A stretch of DNA of 64,000 nt from an uncultured Caldilineaceae bacterium. GTDB taxonomy: Bacteria > Chloroflexota > Anaerolineae > Caldilineales > Caldilineaceae. The DNA lies in the NCBI GenBank assembly GCA_951813625.1, contig CATOTS010000002.1:1-64000 (forward strand). Direction: 5' to 3'. The notes under the pieces are model-generated. The model was not told the DNA's origin. It searched no databases and saw only the letters and a list, made by a program, of their open reading frames with translations. Of the stretch, positions 49,683-58,415 are shown piece after piece. Positions within the stretch are counted from its first letter, which is position 1. The number at the start of each line of letters is the position of its first letter. The position numbers and the translations under genes were made by a program.

Positions 49683-51056
49683 ATGACGCAACAGAAACGT
49701 ATGAGCCGGCGCGATTTTCTGCGCAGTTCATTAGTGGTCGGCGCTGCAGGGGCACTGGCGGCAGGTTGTGTGGAAGGGATGCCGGCCGCCGCGCCAGCCG
49801 ATGGGGGCGCGGCAATGCCCGAAATGACGGAAGTGCGCGCGTCGCACTGGTGGGGCGGATTCATGACGCCCAGTTTCGATGCAGCCATGAAGGCGCTCCC
49901 GATCACTATCACCGAGGAGATGACCCCTCATGGAGAATATCCCCAGAAGCTGCTGACCCAAATGGCCGGTGGCGTCGCGCCGGACTTGATCGAAGTCGAT
50001 GCCTATTGGTTCGGGGATTTCTGGAGTTCGGATCGTCTGGCCCCGCTGGATGATCTGGTAGCAGATCGCGATATGGACACGTTCGGGGTCGATCAGTGGC
50101 TGGAGAACGGTTTCAAGGGGAACCTGTATGGAATCTCCATTTTCTACCCCGAGCAGTTGACTCTGTGGATCAATAGGGGGATGACAGACGCCGAAGGCAT
50201 CGACATCCCCAATCCCGGCGAACCGGGTTTTGACTCCTGGACCTGGGATGACCTTGTCGAAGCGGCGCAGGCGCTGACCAAACGCTCATCAGACGGCACT
50301 GTCGAACAGTGGGGCATGTCGATGGGTGTTGGCGGTCTTGGTGGCCTGGGCGCGACGATGGCCTACCAGAGTGGCGGGAATATCTTCGACACCGAAGACA
50401 ACTACGGTGAAACTGAAATCCAGTTGACATCGCCCGAGGTGATCGAGTCGTTCCAACTGCGCTATGACATGGTCCACACGCACCAGGTGGCGATGCCGCC
50501 CTCCGAGCTTGAGTCGGTCGGTGGATCGTCGCGCGCGTGGTCGGCTGAGCGCAGCGCCTTTACCGTCTCCTGGGGCAATCCCCAGAACATCGTCGAGCAC
50601 CCCTTCATCTATGACCACCTGCCCTGGCCTTACGTCGAGCAGAAGCTACAGATCGTTGGCGGCAACTGCTGGGCGCTCAATAAAGATACTGAAGTGGTAG
50701 ACGCCGCCTTTGATCTGATGTGGTTCGTCACAACCGATGACCTGTGGGCGCAGTACAGGACGGACAGTTTCCACAATGCCTCCTACGATACCCGCAACCA
50801 CATTGATCGAATGCCGGCAGGGACCAATCGAGACTTGGCCGAGGGCGCGGTCTTCCGCGATCCTGCCACCAAGAATCCTGCATTTGAAGGCGGCGGTGAC
50901 GGTGTCTTCCGCCCGCGCTGGCTGGGTGAAAAGGCGAGCCTGCGGATTCTGCGGCGCATGAATACTGCCGAGCAGGAGATTCTGTTGGAGCTCAAGACCG
51001 TGGAAGAAGCTCTGGCCGAGGCCAAAGCCGAAATCGACGGTTGGCTGCAGGCGTAA
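49683..51056 (+). CDS. Sugar ABC transporter solute-binding lipoprotein, family 1 (copy 2)
   Basis: 457 residues, the same length as copy 1, beginning MTQQKRMSRRDFLRSSLVVG with a Tat motif and lipobox (GALAAGC). AAAGGAG precedes the ATG. Most blocks match copy 1: RASHWWGGFMTPSFDAAMKA, LLTQMAGGVAPDLIEVDAYW, TDDLWAQYRTDSFHNASYDT, NPAFEGGGDGVF. Differences in the middle (for example GNLYGISIFYPEQLTLWINR) may change ligand preference. It is followed by a perfect 15-bp stem-loop and then the permease pair, with which it probably works most directly. Confidence 0.94.
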   Translation: MTQQKRMSRRDFLRSSLVVGAAGALAAGCVEGMPAAAPADGGAAMPEMTEVRASHWWGGFMTPSFDAAMKALPITITEEMTPHGEYPQKLLTQMAGGVAPDLIEVDAYWFGDFWSSDRLAPLDDLVADRDMDTFGVDQWLENGFKGNLYGISIFYPEQLTLWINRGMTDAEGIDIPNPGEPGFDSWTWDDLVEAAQALTKRSSDGTVEQWGMSMGVGGLGGLGATMAYQSGGNIFDTEDNYGETEIQLTSPEVIESFQLRYDMVHTHQVAMPPSELESVGGSSRAWSAERSAFTVSWGNPQNIVEHPFIYDHLPWPYVEQKLQIVGGNCWALNKDTEVVDAAFDLMWFVTTDDLWAQYRTDSFHNASYDTRNHIDRMPAGTNRDLAEGAVFRDPATKNPAFEGGGDGVFRPRWLGEKASLRILRRMNTAEQEILLELKTVEEALAEAKAEIDGWLQA

Positions 51057-51068
51057 CATTCGGATAGC

Positions 51069-51108
51069 GGTGCGCTCAGGGAAGGGCGGCGATTTCCCTG
51101 AGCGCACC
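51069..51108 (+). promoter_or_regulatory. Intercistronic stem-loop between binding protein and permease
   Basis: GGTGCGCTCAGGGAA (51069-51083) pairs perfectly with TTCCCTGAGCGCACC (51094-51108), a 15-bp stem with a 10-nt loop, 12 bp after the SBP stop. No T-run follows. It probably stabilises SBP mRNA and attenuates transcription into the permeases. Confidence 0.65.
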
Positions 51109-51142
51109 TTGCGCGGGAGTGGGCAAAGAGGGAGGTGCGCAA

Positions 51143-52075
51143 ATGGCCGTTGCGAATGAGGTGACATCGAAACGAAGCGGGCTGGTTTCACTGCGCCAGC
51201 ATGAAGAGCGCATCGCTTTTCTATTCCTGACGCCCTGGCTGATCGGCTTCGTGGCCTTTACCGCTTTTCCGATTGTCGCTTCTCTCTTTCTTTCGCTGAC
51301 CGAGTATCCGATCCTCCATTCGCCTGAATTCGTGGGGTTTCGCAACTACGTCCAAATGGCCTCGGGCGATCCTCTTTTCTGGCAGTCCCTCAAGGTGACC
51401 ACGATCTATACCGTGGCAATTGTGCCGCTGCAACTGGTGACCGCCTACGCGTTGGCCATTCTTCTCAATCAGACCGTTCGCGGACTTTCGGTCTTTCGCA
51501 CGGTCTTCTTTCTTCCCGCGGTCACGCCGGCGGTCGCCACCGCATTAATGTGGATGTGGGTGTTCCATCCCGAAATCGGCCTGGCCAACTCCGCTCTGGC
51601 TGGGATAGGCATTGAAGGACCGAAGTGGCTGGCTTCGACCGAATGGGCGCTGCCGACATTTATCATTATCAGCCTGTGGGGAATCGGGGGCGGCATGGTC
51701 ATCTATCTGGCCGGGCTGCAAAGCGTACCCACCTCGCTCTATGAAGCCGCCGAACTCGACGGCGCCGGCGCGTGGGCCCGCTTTATCCATGTGACCCTGC
51801 CGATGACGTCGCCCGTCATTTTGTTCGTTACTGTCACGAGCATGATCGGCTCATTCCAGGTTTTCACTGCCGCGTTCGTGATGACCGACGGCGGACCTGT
51901 CAACTCCACGCTCTTCTTTGTGTTGCATCTGTACAACCACGGCTGGCGTTTCCTGCAGATGGGCTATGCTTCGGCTCTGGCCTGGGTATTGTTCATCATC
52001 ATTCTGGCGCTGACCCTTCTGCTCCTGCGCCTGTCCGGTCGGCTCGTATACTATGAGGCGGAAGAGAGATCATGA
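51143..52075 (+). CDS. Carbohydrate ABC transporter permease, MalF/UgpA type
   Basis: 310 residues from MAVANEVTSKRSG, ATG 7 bp after GGAGG (a GTG further upstream is rejected). Six membrane segments: RIAFLFLTPWLIGFVAFTAF, VTTIYTVAIVPLQLVTAYAL, VFRTVFFLPAVTPAVATALM, IIISLWGIGGGMVIYLAGLQ and two later ones. The EAA loop is at SLYEAAELDGAGAWARFIHVTLPMTSP, which docks the ATPase. It forms the channel with the next gene, whose start overlaps its stop (ATGA at 52072-52075). Sugar import is inferred from family. Confidence 0.94.
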   Translation: MAVANEVTSKRSGLVSLRQHEERIAFLFLTPWLIGFVAFTAFPIVASLFLSLTEYPILHSPEFVGFRNYVQMASGDPLFWQSLKVTTIYTVAIVPLQLVTAYALAILLNQTVRGLSVFRTVFFLPAVTPAVATALMWMWVFHPEIGLANSALAGIGIEGPKWLASTEWALPTFIIISLWGIGGGMVIYLAGLQSVPTSLYEAAELDGAGAWARFIHVTLPMTSPVILFVTVTSMIGSFQVFTAAFVMTDGGPVNSTLFFVLHLYNHGWRFLQMGYASALAWVLFIIILALTLLLLRLSGRLVYYEAEERS

Positions 52076-52974
52076 CGCAAGCACTGACCAAACCGCAGCC
52101 AACCATGATTACACAGTGGTGGCAGGGCCGCCGCAGTCGAATCTTTTGGTTCAAGCTGATCATTTACGCGTTGCTCCTGGGCCTGGGATTTCTCTTTATG
52201 GTGCCATTTATCTTCATGCTCTCCTCCTCGCTGAAGGACCCGCAGGAGGTCTGGAAGGTGCCGCCCAGCTGGATTCCCAACCCGGTTTTCTGGCAGAACT
52301 ATCCTTACGCCCTGGCGCAGATGCCTTTCTTCGGTTATTTCCGCAACACTGTGCTCCTGGTCATTGGGGTCGAAATCGGCCGGTTGCTGACCGCCAGCAT
52401 GACGGCATACGCCTTTGCCCGCCTCCGTTTTCGATGGCGAGGGCCGCTCTTCATCCTGGTGCTGAGTACGATGATGATCCCCTTTCAGGTAATGCTGATT
52501 CCCCAGTACCTAATTTTCAAGGAGCTGCGCTGGCTCAACTCGCTATTGCCCCTGATTGTGCCGGCGTTCTTCGGCGGTGGCGCTTTTTACGTTTTCCTCC
52601 TGCGCCAGTTTTTTATGACGATTCCGCTTGACTACGACGACGCGGCGCGTATTGACGGCGCCAGCTATCTGGACATTTTCTTGCGCATCGTCCTGCCCTT
52701 ATCGATGCCTGTGCTGGGAACGGTGGCCATTTTCACCTTCATGGAGCAGTGGAATGATCTGCTCGGGCCGCTGATCTACCTCAACACGGCGGACAAACAG
52801 ACTCTGAGCATCGGCATTGCCATGTGGTCCAAGGGCGGCGCATATCCGGCCGTTCACTTTTTCTCGCACACCATGGCGATAGCGCTGCTCATGTCCCTGC
52901 CTCCGGTTGTTATCTTCTTTATCTTCCAGCGGCATTTCATACAGGGTGTCGTGATCAGCGGCGTAAAGGGCTAA
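52072..52974 (+). CDS. Carbohydrate ABC transporter permease, MalG/UgpE type
   Basis: 300 residues. YALLLGLGFLFMVPFIFMLS is the first helix, followed by SSLKDPQEVWKVPPSWIPNP and FFGYFRNTVLLVIG. The EAA loop lies at DYDDAARIDGASYLDIFLRIVLPLSMP, and the ending QRHFIQGVVISGVKG is the MalG hallmark. Translationally coupled to the MalF-type gene by a 4-bp overlap. The GH4 glycosidase starts 16 bp downstream, so uptake and cleavage of a glycoside are probably co-expressed. Confidence 0.94.
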   Translation: MTQALTKPQPTMITQWWQGRRSRIFWFKLIIYALLLGLGFLFMVPFIFMLSSSLKDPQEVWKVPPSWIPNPVFWQNYPYALAQMPFFGYFRNTVLLVIGVEIGRLLTASMTAYAFARLRFRWRGPLFILVLSTMMIPFQVMLIPQYLIFKELRWLNSLLPLIVPAFFGGGAFYVFLLRQFFMTIPLDYDDAARIDGASYLDIFLRIVLPLSMPVLGTVAIFTFMEQWNDLLGPLIYLNTADKQTLSIGIAMWSKGGAYPAVHFFSHTMAIALLMSLPPVVIFFIFQRHFIQGVVISGVKG

Positions 52975-52990
52975 ACAAAGGAGATGAAAC

Positions 52991-54289
52991 GTGGCTAAGA
53001 TTACCTTGATCGGCGCCGGCAGCACCGGGTTCAGCAAGCGGTTTATCGCAGACATTCTCACTCGGCCTGCGCTTGCCGAGGGGACGCTCTCCCTGATGGA
53101 CATCAACCAGGACTACCTGGACATTACCACCGCCCTGGCCAAGAAGATGGCGAAACAGCTGGGCGTGGGGACAAAGATCGAGTCGAGCACCGACCGGCGA
53201 CGCGCGCTGGAGGGGTCCGACTATGTGATCTCGGTGATCCTGCTGCACGGTCTCGAGGCGCGCATGGTCGAGCATAAGATTCAACGCAAATACGGGGTCG
53301 ACCAGGCGGTCGGCTGCACGACGGGCCCGGGCGGCGTTTTCCACGCGTTGCGCTACATTCCGGTGATGCTGGACATCTGCCGCGACATGGAGGAGCTGTG
53401 TCCCGACGCCTGGTTCCTGCACTACGCCAATCCGACGACGACTGTGCCCTGGGCGATGAACATTGCCTCGCCGATCAAGAGTATCGGGCTGTGCCACAGC
53501 GTGCAGGGGACGGCGATGGAGCTGGCGCACTACCTCGGCGCGCCCTTTGAGGAGACAGGTCACTGGGTGGCCGGGGTCAACCACCAGGCCTGGTTCCTGC
53601 GCTATGAGTGGAACGGCGAGGACGCCTATCCGCTGCTACGCGAGAAGATGGAGGACCCGGCAATCTACGAGCAGGACAGGGTGCGCTGGGAGATGATGAA
53701 GTATTTCGGCCACTTCCTCACCGAGTCCAGCTACCACAATTCGGAGTACGTGCCCTACTTCCGCCGCACGCCGGAGATGATTGCGCGTTTCGCGCCCAAA
53801 GTCGGCAACTGGGAGGACCTGCTGATTTCCTCGGTTGGCAGGGCGGAGGAGCGGAGGGAGGAGCTACGCGCCGAGGCATTCGGCGACGGGCCGGCGACGA
53901 TCGACACGAGCGAGGAGTACTGCATCGAGATCATCAACGCGATGGAGACCAACGTGCCGATCCGTTTCAACGGCAACGTGCTGAACGATGGGCTGATCAC
54001 CAATTTGCCGCCGGGCTGCTGTGTCGAAGTGCCGTGCCTGGTCGACAACATGGGCATCCATCCCTGCTTCGTCGGCGACCTGCCGCCGCAGTGCGCTTCT
54101 CTGAATCGCAGCCGCCTGGCCGGCGACGAGTTGACCGTCAAAGGCGCGCTCGAAGCGGACCGCAAAGCGATCGAGCAGGCGGTCGGTCTGGATCCACTGA
54201 CGGCGTCGGTCTGCACGCTGGACCAGATTCACGACATGGTGGAGGACCTCTTCGAGGCCGACGCCGAGCACCTGCCCCAATTCCAGTAG
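52991..54289 (+). CDS. Glycoside hydrolase family 4 enzyme (alpha-galactosidase/glucosidase-like), copy A
   Basis: 432 residues from a GTG start with AAAGGAG upstream. The NAD+ site is ITLIGAGSTGFSKRF. GH4 catalytic features: HYANPT (144-149), C168 and H169 in GLCHSVQGT as metal ligands, and N197-H198 in VAGVNHQAW. GH4 enzymes cleave glycosides by an NAD+- and Mn2+-dependent redox-elimination route in the cytoplasm. CHS and GVNH are shared by alpha-galactosidases and alpha-glucosidases; the exact sugar is not readable. It is the last gene of the sugar uptake operon and faces a close paralogue on minus. Confidence 0.93.
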   Translation: MAKITLIGAGSTGFSKRFIADILTRPALAEGTLSLMDINQDYLDITTALAKKMAKQLGVGTKIESSTDRRRALEGSDYVISVILLHGLEARMVEHKIQRKYGVDQAVGCTTGPGGVFHALRYIPVMLDICRDMEELCPDAWFLHYANPTTTVPWAMNIASPIKSIGLCHSVQGTAMELAHYLGAPFEETGHWVAGVNHQAWFLRYEWNGEDAYPLLREKMEDPAIYEQDRVRWEMMKYFGHFLTESSYHNSEYVPYFRRTPEMIARFAPKVGNWEDLLISSVGRAEERREELRAEAFGDGPATIDTSEEYCIEIINAMETNVPIRFNGNVLNDGLITNLPPGCCVEVPCLVDNMGIHPCFVGDLPPQCASLNRSRLAGDELTVKGALEADRKAIEQAVGLDPLTASVCTLDQIHDMVEDLFEADAEHLPQFQ

Positions 54290-54360
54290 GCCCACTCGTT
54301 GTCCGGCCAGTATACTTGGCGGTTGGCCAGCGATTACCGGGAAAGACCTGAGCAATCCCT

Positions 54361-55677
54361 TTAGTTGAATAACTCGAACTCCGGGCCGAGGACGCTGAAC
54401 AGCTCCTCGGTCAGTTCGTGTATCTGATCGAGCGTGCAGACCGCCGCGGCCAGCGGGTCCAGCGCAATCGCCTGTTCGATGGCCTGCCGGTCTTCCTCCA
54501 GAATGCCCTTGACCATCAGTTCATCGCCGGCGATGCGGTTCCGGTTTAAAGAGGCGCACTGGGGCGGCAGATCTCCCACGTGACAGGGATGCACGCCCAT
54601 ATTGTCCACCAGGCAGGGTACCTCCACCACGCATCCCGGAGGCAGATTGGTGATCAGTCCAGTGTTGATCACATTGCCATTGAAGCGGAACGGCTCATTG
54701 CTTTCGATGGCGTTGAAGATGCCCGATACATACTCGGCGCCGCGCTCGATCGCCAGCGGCGCTGCGCCGAACGCCTCCTCCTTCAATTCTTCGACCTGCG
54801 CGGCCTTGCGCCTGATGTAGCTGTCTCTGCCCGTCTCAAATCGCACTTCCCCGGCCAAACGCCCGCGCTTGTTCGAGTAGCGGTCGATTAGCTCGCGATT
54901 CTTGCGGAAGTAAGGCACGTACTCCGAGTTGTGATGGCTCGACTCGGTGATGAAGTGGCCGAAATGCTTCATCATCTCGAAACGGACGATGTCCTGCTCG
55001 TAGATCTCCGGGTCGGCCATCTTCTCACGCAGCAGCGGGTAGGCATCTTCGCCGTCCCATTCAAGCCGCAGGAACCAGGCTTGGTGGTTTACCCCGGCAA
55101 CCCAGTGGCCGGTCTCTTCGATCGGCGCCCCGATGTAGCCGGCCAGCTCCTCCGCGGTGCCCTGTACGCTGTGACACATGCCGATGCTGCGAACGGGCGT
55201 CGCCTTGTTGAGCGCCCATGATAATATCGGCGTCGGATTTGAGTAATGCAGAAAGAGCGCTTCGGGGCAGAGCTCTTCGATGTCGCGTACAATCTCCAGC
55301 AGACGCGGCAGATATTTGATCGCGCACTCCATCGCGCTCGCGCCCGTTTCGCCGCCAACGACCTGCATGACACCGTATTTTTCGGCGATCAAGATCGATT
55401 CCGTGCGCGTATCGATGCCGGTCGGGCGGATGGTGGAGATGACGTAGTCGGCGCCGTCGAGCGCGCGGCGGCGGTCGGTCGTGGCCTCGATCTTGGTCGG
55501 CAGGTTGAGCTGCTCTACGATCTTCGCGGCCAGCGCGGCGGTGATATCGACGTACTCCTGGCTGACGTCCATCAGGCTCACGGTGCCCTCGGCCAGGGCT
55601 GGCCGCGTCAGAATGTCCATCATCAACTGCTTTGCGAAACCGCGGCTTCCCGCGCCGATAAAGGCGATCTTACCCAT
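54361..55677 (-). CDS. Glycoside hydrolase family 4 enzyme, copy B
   Basis: 438 residues from MGKIAFIGAGSRGFAKQLMM (NAD+ site), ATG 7 bp after AAGGAG; the frame extends to 55725 but without family similarity. HYSNPTP, C168-H169 in GMCHSVQGT and GVNHQAWFL give the GH4 metal and catalytic site. Long blocks match copy A almost exactly, for example EETGHWVAGVNHQAWFLR and GEDAYPLLREKM, so the two are paralogues in inverted, tail-to-tail arrangement. It differs at positions 108-118 (VGGETGASAME against VGCTTGPGGVF), close to the NAD/substrate cleft, so its specificity may differ. It ends a minus operon with MDR and isomerase genes. Confidence 0.93.
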   Translation of the reverse strand: MGKIAFIGAGSRGFAKQLMMDILTRPALAEGTVSLMDVSQEYVDITAALAAKIVEQLNLPTKIEATTDRRRALDGADYVISTIRPTGIDTRTESILIAEKYGVMQVVGGETGASAMECAIKYLPRLLEIVRDIEELCPEALFLHYSNPTPILSWALNKATPVRSIGMCHSVQGTAEELAGYIGAPIEETGHWVAGVNHQAWFLRLEWDGEDAYPLLREKMADPEIYEQDIVRFEMMKHFGHFITESSHHNSEYVPYFRKNRELIDRYSNKRGRLAGEVRFETGRDSYIRRKAAQVEELKEEAFGAAPLAIERGAEYVSGIFNAIESNEPFRFNGNVINTGLITNLPPGCVVEVPCLVDNMGVHPCHVGDLPPQCASLNRNRIAGDELMVKGILEEDRQAIEQAIALDPLAAAVCTLDQIHELTEELFSVLGPEFELFN

Positions 55678-55733
55678 TTTCAGTCTCCTTCCACTTTGTG
55701 TTCGGAAGCGATGAACGCCCCTCAAAGAGGAGT

Positions 55734-56780
55734 TCAGTCCTCTCCGTAGTCGAGCACCACCTGCAAAATACCCTGCGGGTGCTTATCTATCAACTCATAG
55801 GCCGCGGCCGCACTGTCGTGGTCGATCACGTCGGTAACCAACCCCTCCAGATTCAGCTTGGGCATCAGTGATAACACCACCTCCATGCGCCGCGCGGCCG
55901 TCCACCGGTGCGACAGCTCAGGGCTGATGCCGCTCAACTGCGACGAGATCAGCTGGATGCGGTTGTGGTGGAACTCCGCGCCCGGGTAGACGTTGGCCAG
56001 CGCGCCGGCATACCACGACATCACGATCACCTTGCCGTTGTAACAGGCGGTGCGGATCGCCTCGTGCAGAGCGCGATCACTGGCCGAAAACTCGAACACA
56101 ACGTCGGCGCCGCGCTTGTCCGTCAACGCCCGCACCGCCATCGCGATGTCTCTTTCCTCGCCGGCATTGAAGACGAGGTCCGCGCCACTCACCCTCCGGG
56201 AGATCTCCAGCCGGCTCTCGATCAGGTCAACCGCGATCACCGGCGCCGCGCCCGAGAGCTTGGCCCACTGTACCGTGAGTTGCCCAAGGATACCTTGGCC
56301 GAAGACAACCACACACTCGCCCAGATGCAGGCCCGCGTCCAGGATGCCGTTGAAGGTTGTGTTCAGGTTGGCCGCCAGCACGCCCGCCCTCGGGTCGATG
56401 CCCTCCGGCAGCTTGAACACCGAAGCCGCCGGCAGGACGTGCGCCGACTGGTGCGGGGCAAAGCAGAAGACGACATCTCCTTCGGAAACCTCAGCCACAT
56501 CGCGCCCCACCGCCGTGACCACGCCTACGCAGGCATACCCATAGCGCAAGGGGTACCGCCACTCGGGCTCGTCAGCATCCACGAACAGCCGCGTGCGCCG
56601 GTCCTGTTTCCGCTGCCACATCGGCGCGTCGCCGCGATAGACATTCATCTCGGTCCCGTGGCTGATGCCCGAGTACAGCGAGCGAATCGCCACCTCTCCT
56701 GCGCCCGGTCCCGCAAGCTCATCCTCAACCAAAGATACCTGTCGCGGTCCGGTGATTTCAGCGGCCTTGATCCTGATCAT
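55734..56780 (-). CDS. MDR-family dehydrogenase without the usual zinc cysteines
   Basis: 348 residues. The GroES-like N-terminal domain has SLYSGISHGTEMNVYRGDAP where zinc alcohol dehydrogenases carry Cys-x-x-Asp-Thr, so the catalytic zinc is probably absent. The Rossmann domain shows CVVVFGQGILGQLTVQWAK, then VIAVDLIESRLEISRR. This matches the group annotated as zinc-binding dehydrogenase or BchC-like and often placed near Gfo/Idh and GH4 genes. It would oxidise or reduce a sugar-derived ketone or alcohol with NAD(P). It lies 56 bp before GH4 copy B in the same minus operon. Substrate unknown. Confidence 0.88.
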   Translation of the reverse strand: MIRIKAAEITGPRQVSLVEDELAGPGAGEVAIRSLYSGISHGTEMNVYRGDAPMWQRKQDRRTRLFVDADEPEWRYPLRYGYACVGVVTAVGRDVAEVSEGDVVFCFAPHQSAHVLPAASVFKLPEGIDPRAGVLAANLNTTFNGILDAGLHLGECVVVFGQGILGQLTVQWAKLSGAAPVIAVDLIESRLEISRRVSGADLVFNAGEERDIAMAVRALTDKRGADVVFEFSASDRALHEAIRTACYNGKVIVMSWYAGALANVYPGAEFHHNRIQLISSQLSGISPELSHRWTAARRMEVVLSLMPKLNLEGLVTDVIDHDSAAAAYELIDKHPQGILQVVLDYGED

Positions 56781-56892
56781 TTCTACTCCGGCATTGTTGT
56801 TGATTGGGCCTTCCCGTTTCTCGTGTCAAACCTCAAACCCCTCGATAGAGACCGCCCCAAGATTCGTGCGCTGCGCCACGCGCACAACCCCA

Positions 56893-58314
56893 TCACTCCA
56901 TGTCGTTGACCACCTCGAAGCCGAGCAGCTGCCCAAGATCCTCGATTTCGTCGAGCCAGTCGCCGTAGAAGAGGAGCCTGTGGCCGCCGGGCGTGAGGGG
57001 GTGCTCGGCCTTCATGCAGTTGCGCAGCAGGCGCTTGGCGTCAGCCACGCGGATGGCGACCGAAGTGCGGCAGTCGCGCTGTGGGCTGACGTTGCTGTCG
57101 ATAACGCCGGTGAAGGCGTACATGCGGTCGAAGGGGACGAACTGGGCGATGGTTACTGTCTGGCCGACCTCCATCTGCACGTTCAAGCAGGTGCTCCGAT
57201 ACAACCCCTGGTGATTGCGAAAAGCGTATTCCTCTTTCTCTTCGCCGTCCCATCCCCCCATCTTGGTCGCGCTGAAGTCGTGCGACATGCCGATCAGGTT
57301 GCGTGCGGTGTCGATGTGGATGTGGCCGATGAAGCCGGGGCGGTCGGCGAGGTAGCCAATCAGCAACTGGGTGATGGCGCTGGAGAGATCGAGCTGGCAG
57401 ATGCCGGCGAGACCCTCGTCGTTGAGCATGGAGAAGGCCAGGCAGGGGAGCGGGTAGGGTCCGCGGCCCATGCAGATACCGTGCTCGGTTATCGCCTGCG
57501 CCTTTTCCTCCGCCATGATCTGCTTGATGCCGAGGTATAACTTGCAGGACTCGACCACATCCTGCCCGGACGGTTCGACAACCTCGGCGGCCGCGGCAAT
57601 CCGGCTCTTTGCCAGCTCACGCGCGGCCTCGGTGTCGGCGTTTTGGTAGGCGGCGATGAGACGGTCGGGCGCGATGGACTTGATCTCCAGCCCGAGCCTC
57701 TCTTGGGCCTGCCGGATGAAGCTGTCGCCGAGGGGCGTCAGATCGCTGAAGAGGTGGATGCCGCCCCAGCCTTCTTCGAACCATTTGCGGCTGGACTCCA
57801 CCTGTTCTTGGGTCAGCGTCTGCTGGTAGAGGACCTTCGACTGCGCCATTTTGTGAATGGCTTTGAGCACGCCGACCTTTTTGCCGACGTCGGCAAAGTC
57901 GGAGGACAGCACGGGGATGACATTGCTCTTGCCCTTGACCGGCACGAAATTGTGCAGCCAGCCGAGCGGGGAGAGGGGGGCCTCGACCGGGTTGAACATC
58001 ACGGTCGGCTTGCCCCAGCTCGCGATCTCTTTCTGAAGGGCATTGGGAAAGAGGCCGAGAATGAAAGCGAGGACACCGTCCTCTTCCTGCACATCTGCGG
58101 CCGCGCTTTCCAGCTCCCGGCGCGTGCGCACAAGCGTCTGGCCGGTAAACTCGACGTCGTTGGCGTAGGCTTTGAGCTCGTGCCTGTAGCGGTCGGCGAC
58201 GCGCTCGTGGCCGAATTCACCGTGGTAGATCGGCCACTCCTGGTTTTCCTGGGCAGGATAGTCGCTCCCCTCGGGCCCGCCCAGAAACAGGGTTCGTATT
58301 TTCGTCGATTTCAT
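56893..58314 (-). CDS. L-fucose/L-arabinose isomerase-like sugar isomerase family protein
   Basis: 473 residues from MKSTKIRTLFLGG with AAGGG upstream (frame open to 58413 but unlike the family). The layout resembles FucI/AraA-type proteins: an N-terminal Rossmann-like region (DGVLAFILGLFPNALQKEIA, PTVMFNPVEAPLSPLG), then a C-terminal barrel with LNDEGLAGICQLDLSSAITQ, where E and D are the likely Mn2+ ligands, and NLIGMSHDFSATKM with the likely histidine. Ketose-aldose isomerisation of a deoxy or pentose sugar is probable but not certain, since several relatives are uncharacterised. It is in the operon with MDR and GH4 copy B. Confidence 0.78.
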   Translation of the reverse strand: MKSTKIRTLFLGGPEGSDYPAQENQEWPIYHGEFGHERVADRYRHELKAYANDVEFTGQTLVRTRRELESAAADVQEEDGVLAFILGLFPNALQKEIASWGKPTVMFNPVEAPLSPLGWLHNFVPVKGKSNVIPVLSSDFADVGKKVGVLKAIHKMAQSKVLYQQTLTQEQVESSRKWFEEGWGGIHLFSDLTPLGDSFIRQAQERLGLEIKSIAPDRLIAAYQNADTEAARELAKSRIAAAAEVVEPSGQDVVESCKLYLGIKQIMAEEKAQAITEHGICMGRGPYPLPCLAFSMLNDEGLAGICQLDLSSAITQLLIGYLADRPGFIGHIHIDTARNLIGMSHDFSATKMGGWDGEEKEEYAFRNHQGLYRSTCLNVQMEVGQTVTIAQFVPFDRMYAFTGVIDSNVSPQRDCRTSVAIRVADAKRLLRNCMKAEHPLTPGGHRLLFYGDWLDEIEDLGQLLGFEVVNDME

Positions 58315-58415
58315 AGCTGTCGCCCTTCGGAAACAGGGCATCGTTTTCTGGCGAGCCGAAATATTGGCCGGGAAACGCTCTGAAGCCTCCCTTCGTCTGC
58401 CCTGAGACTCCAATT

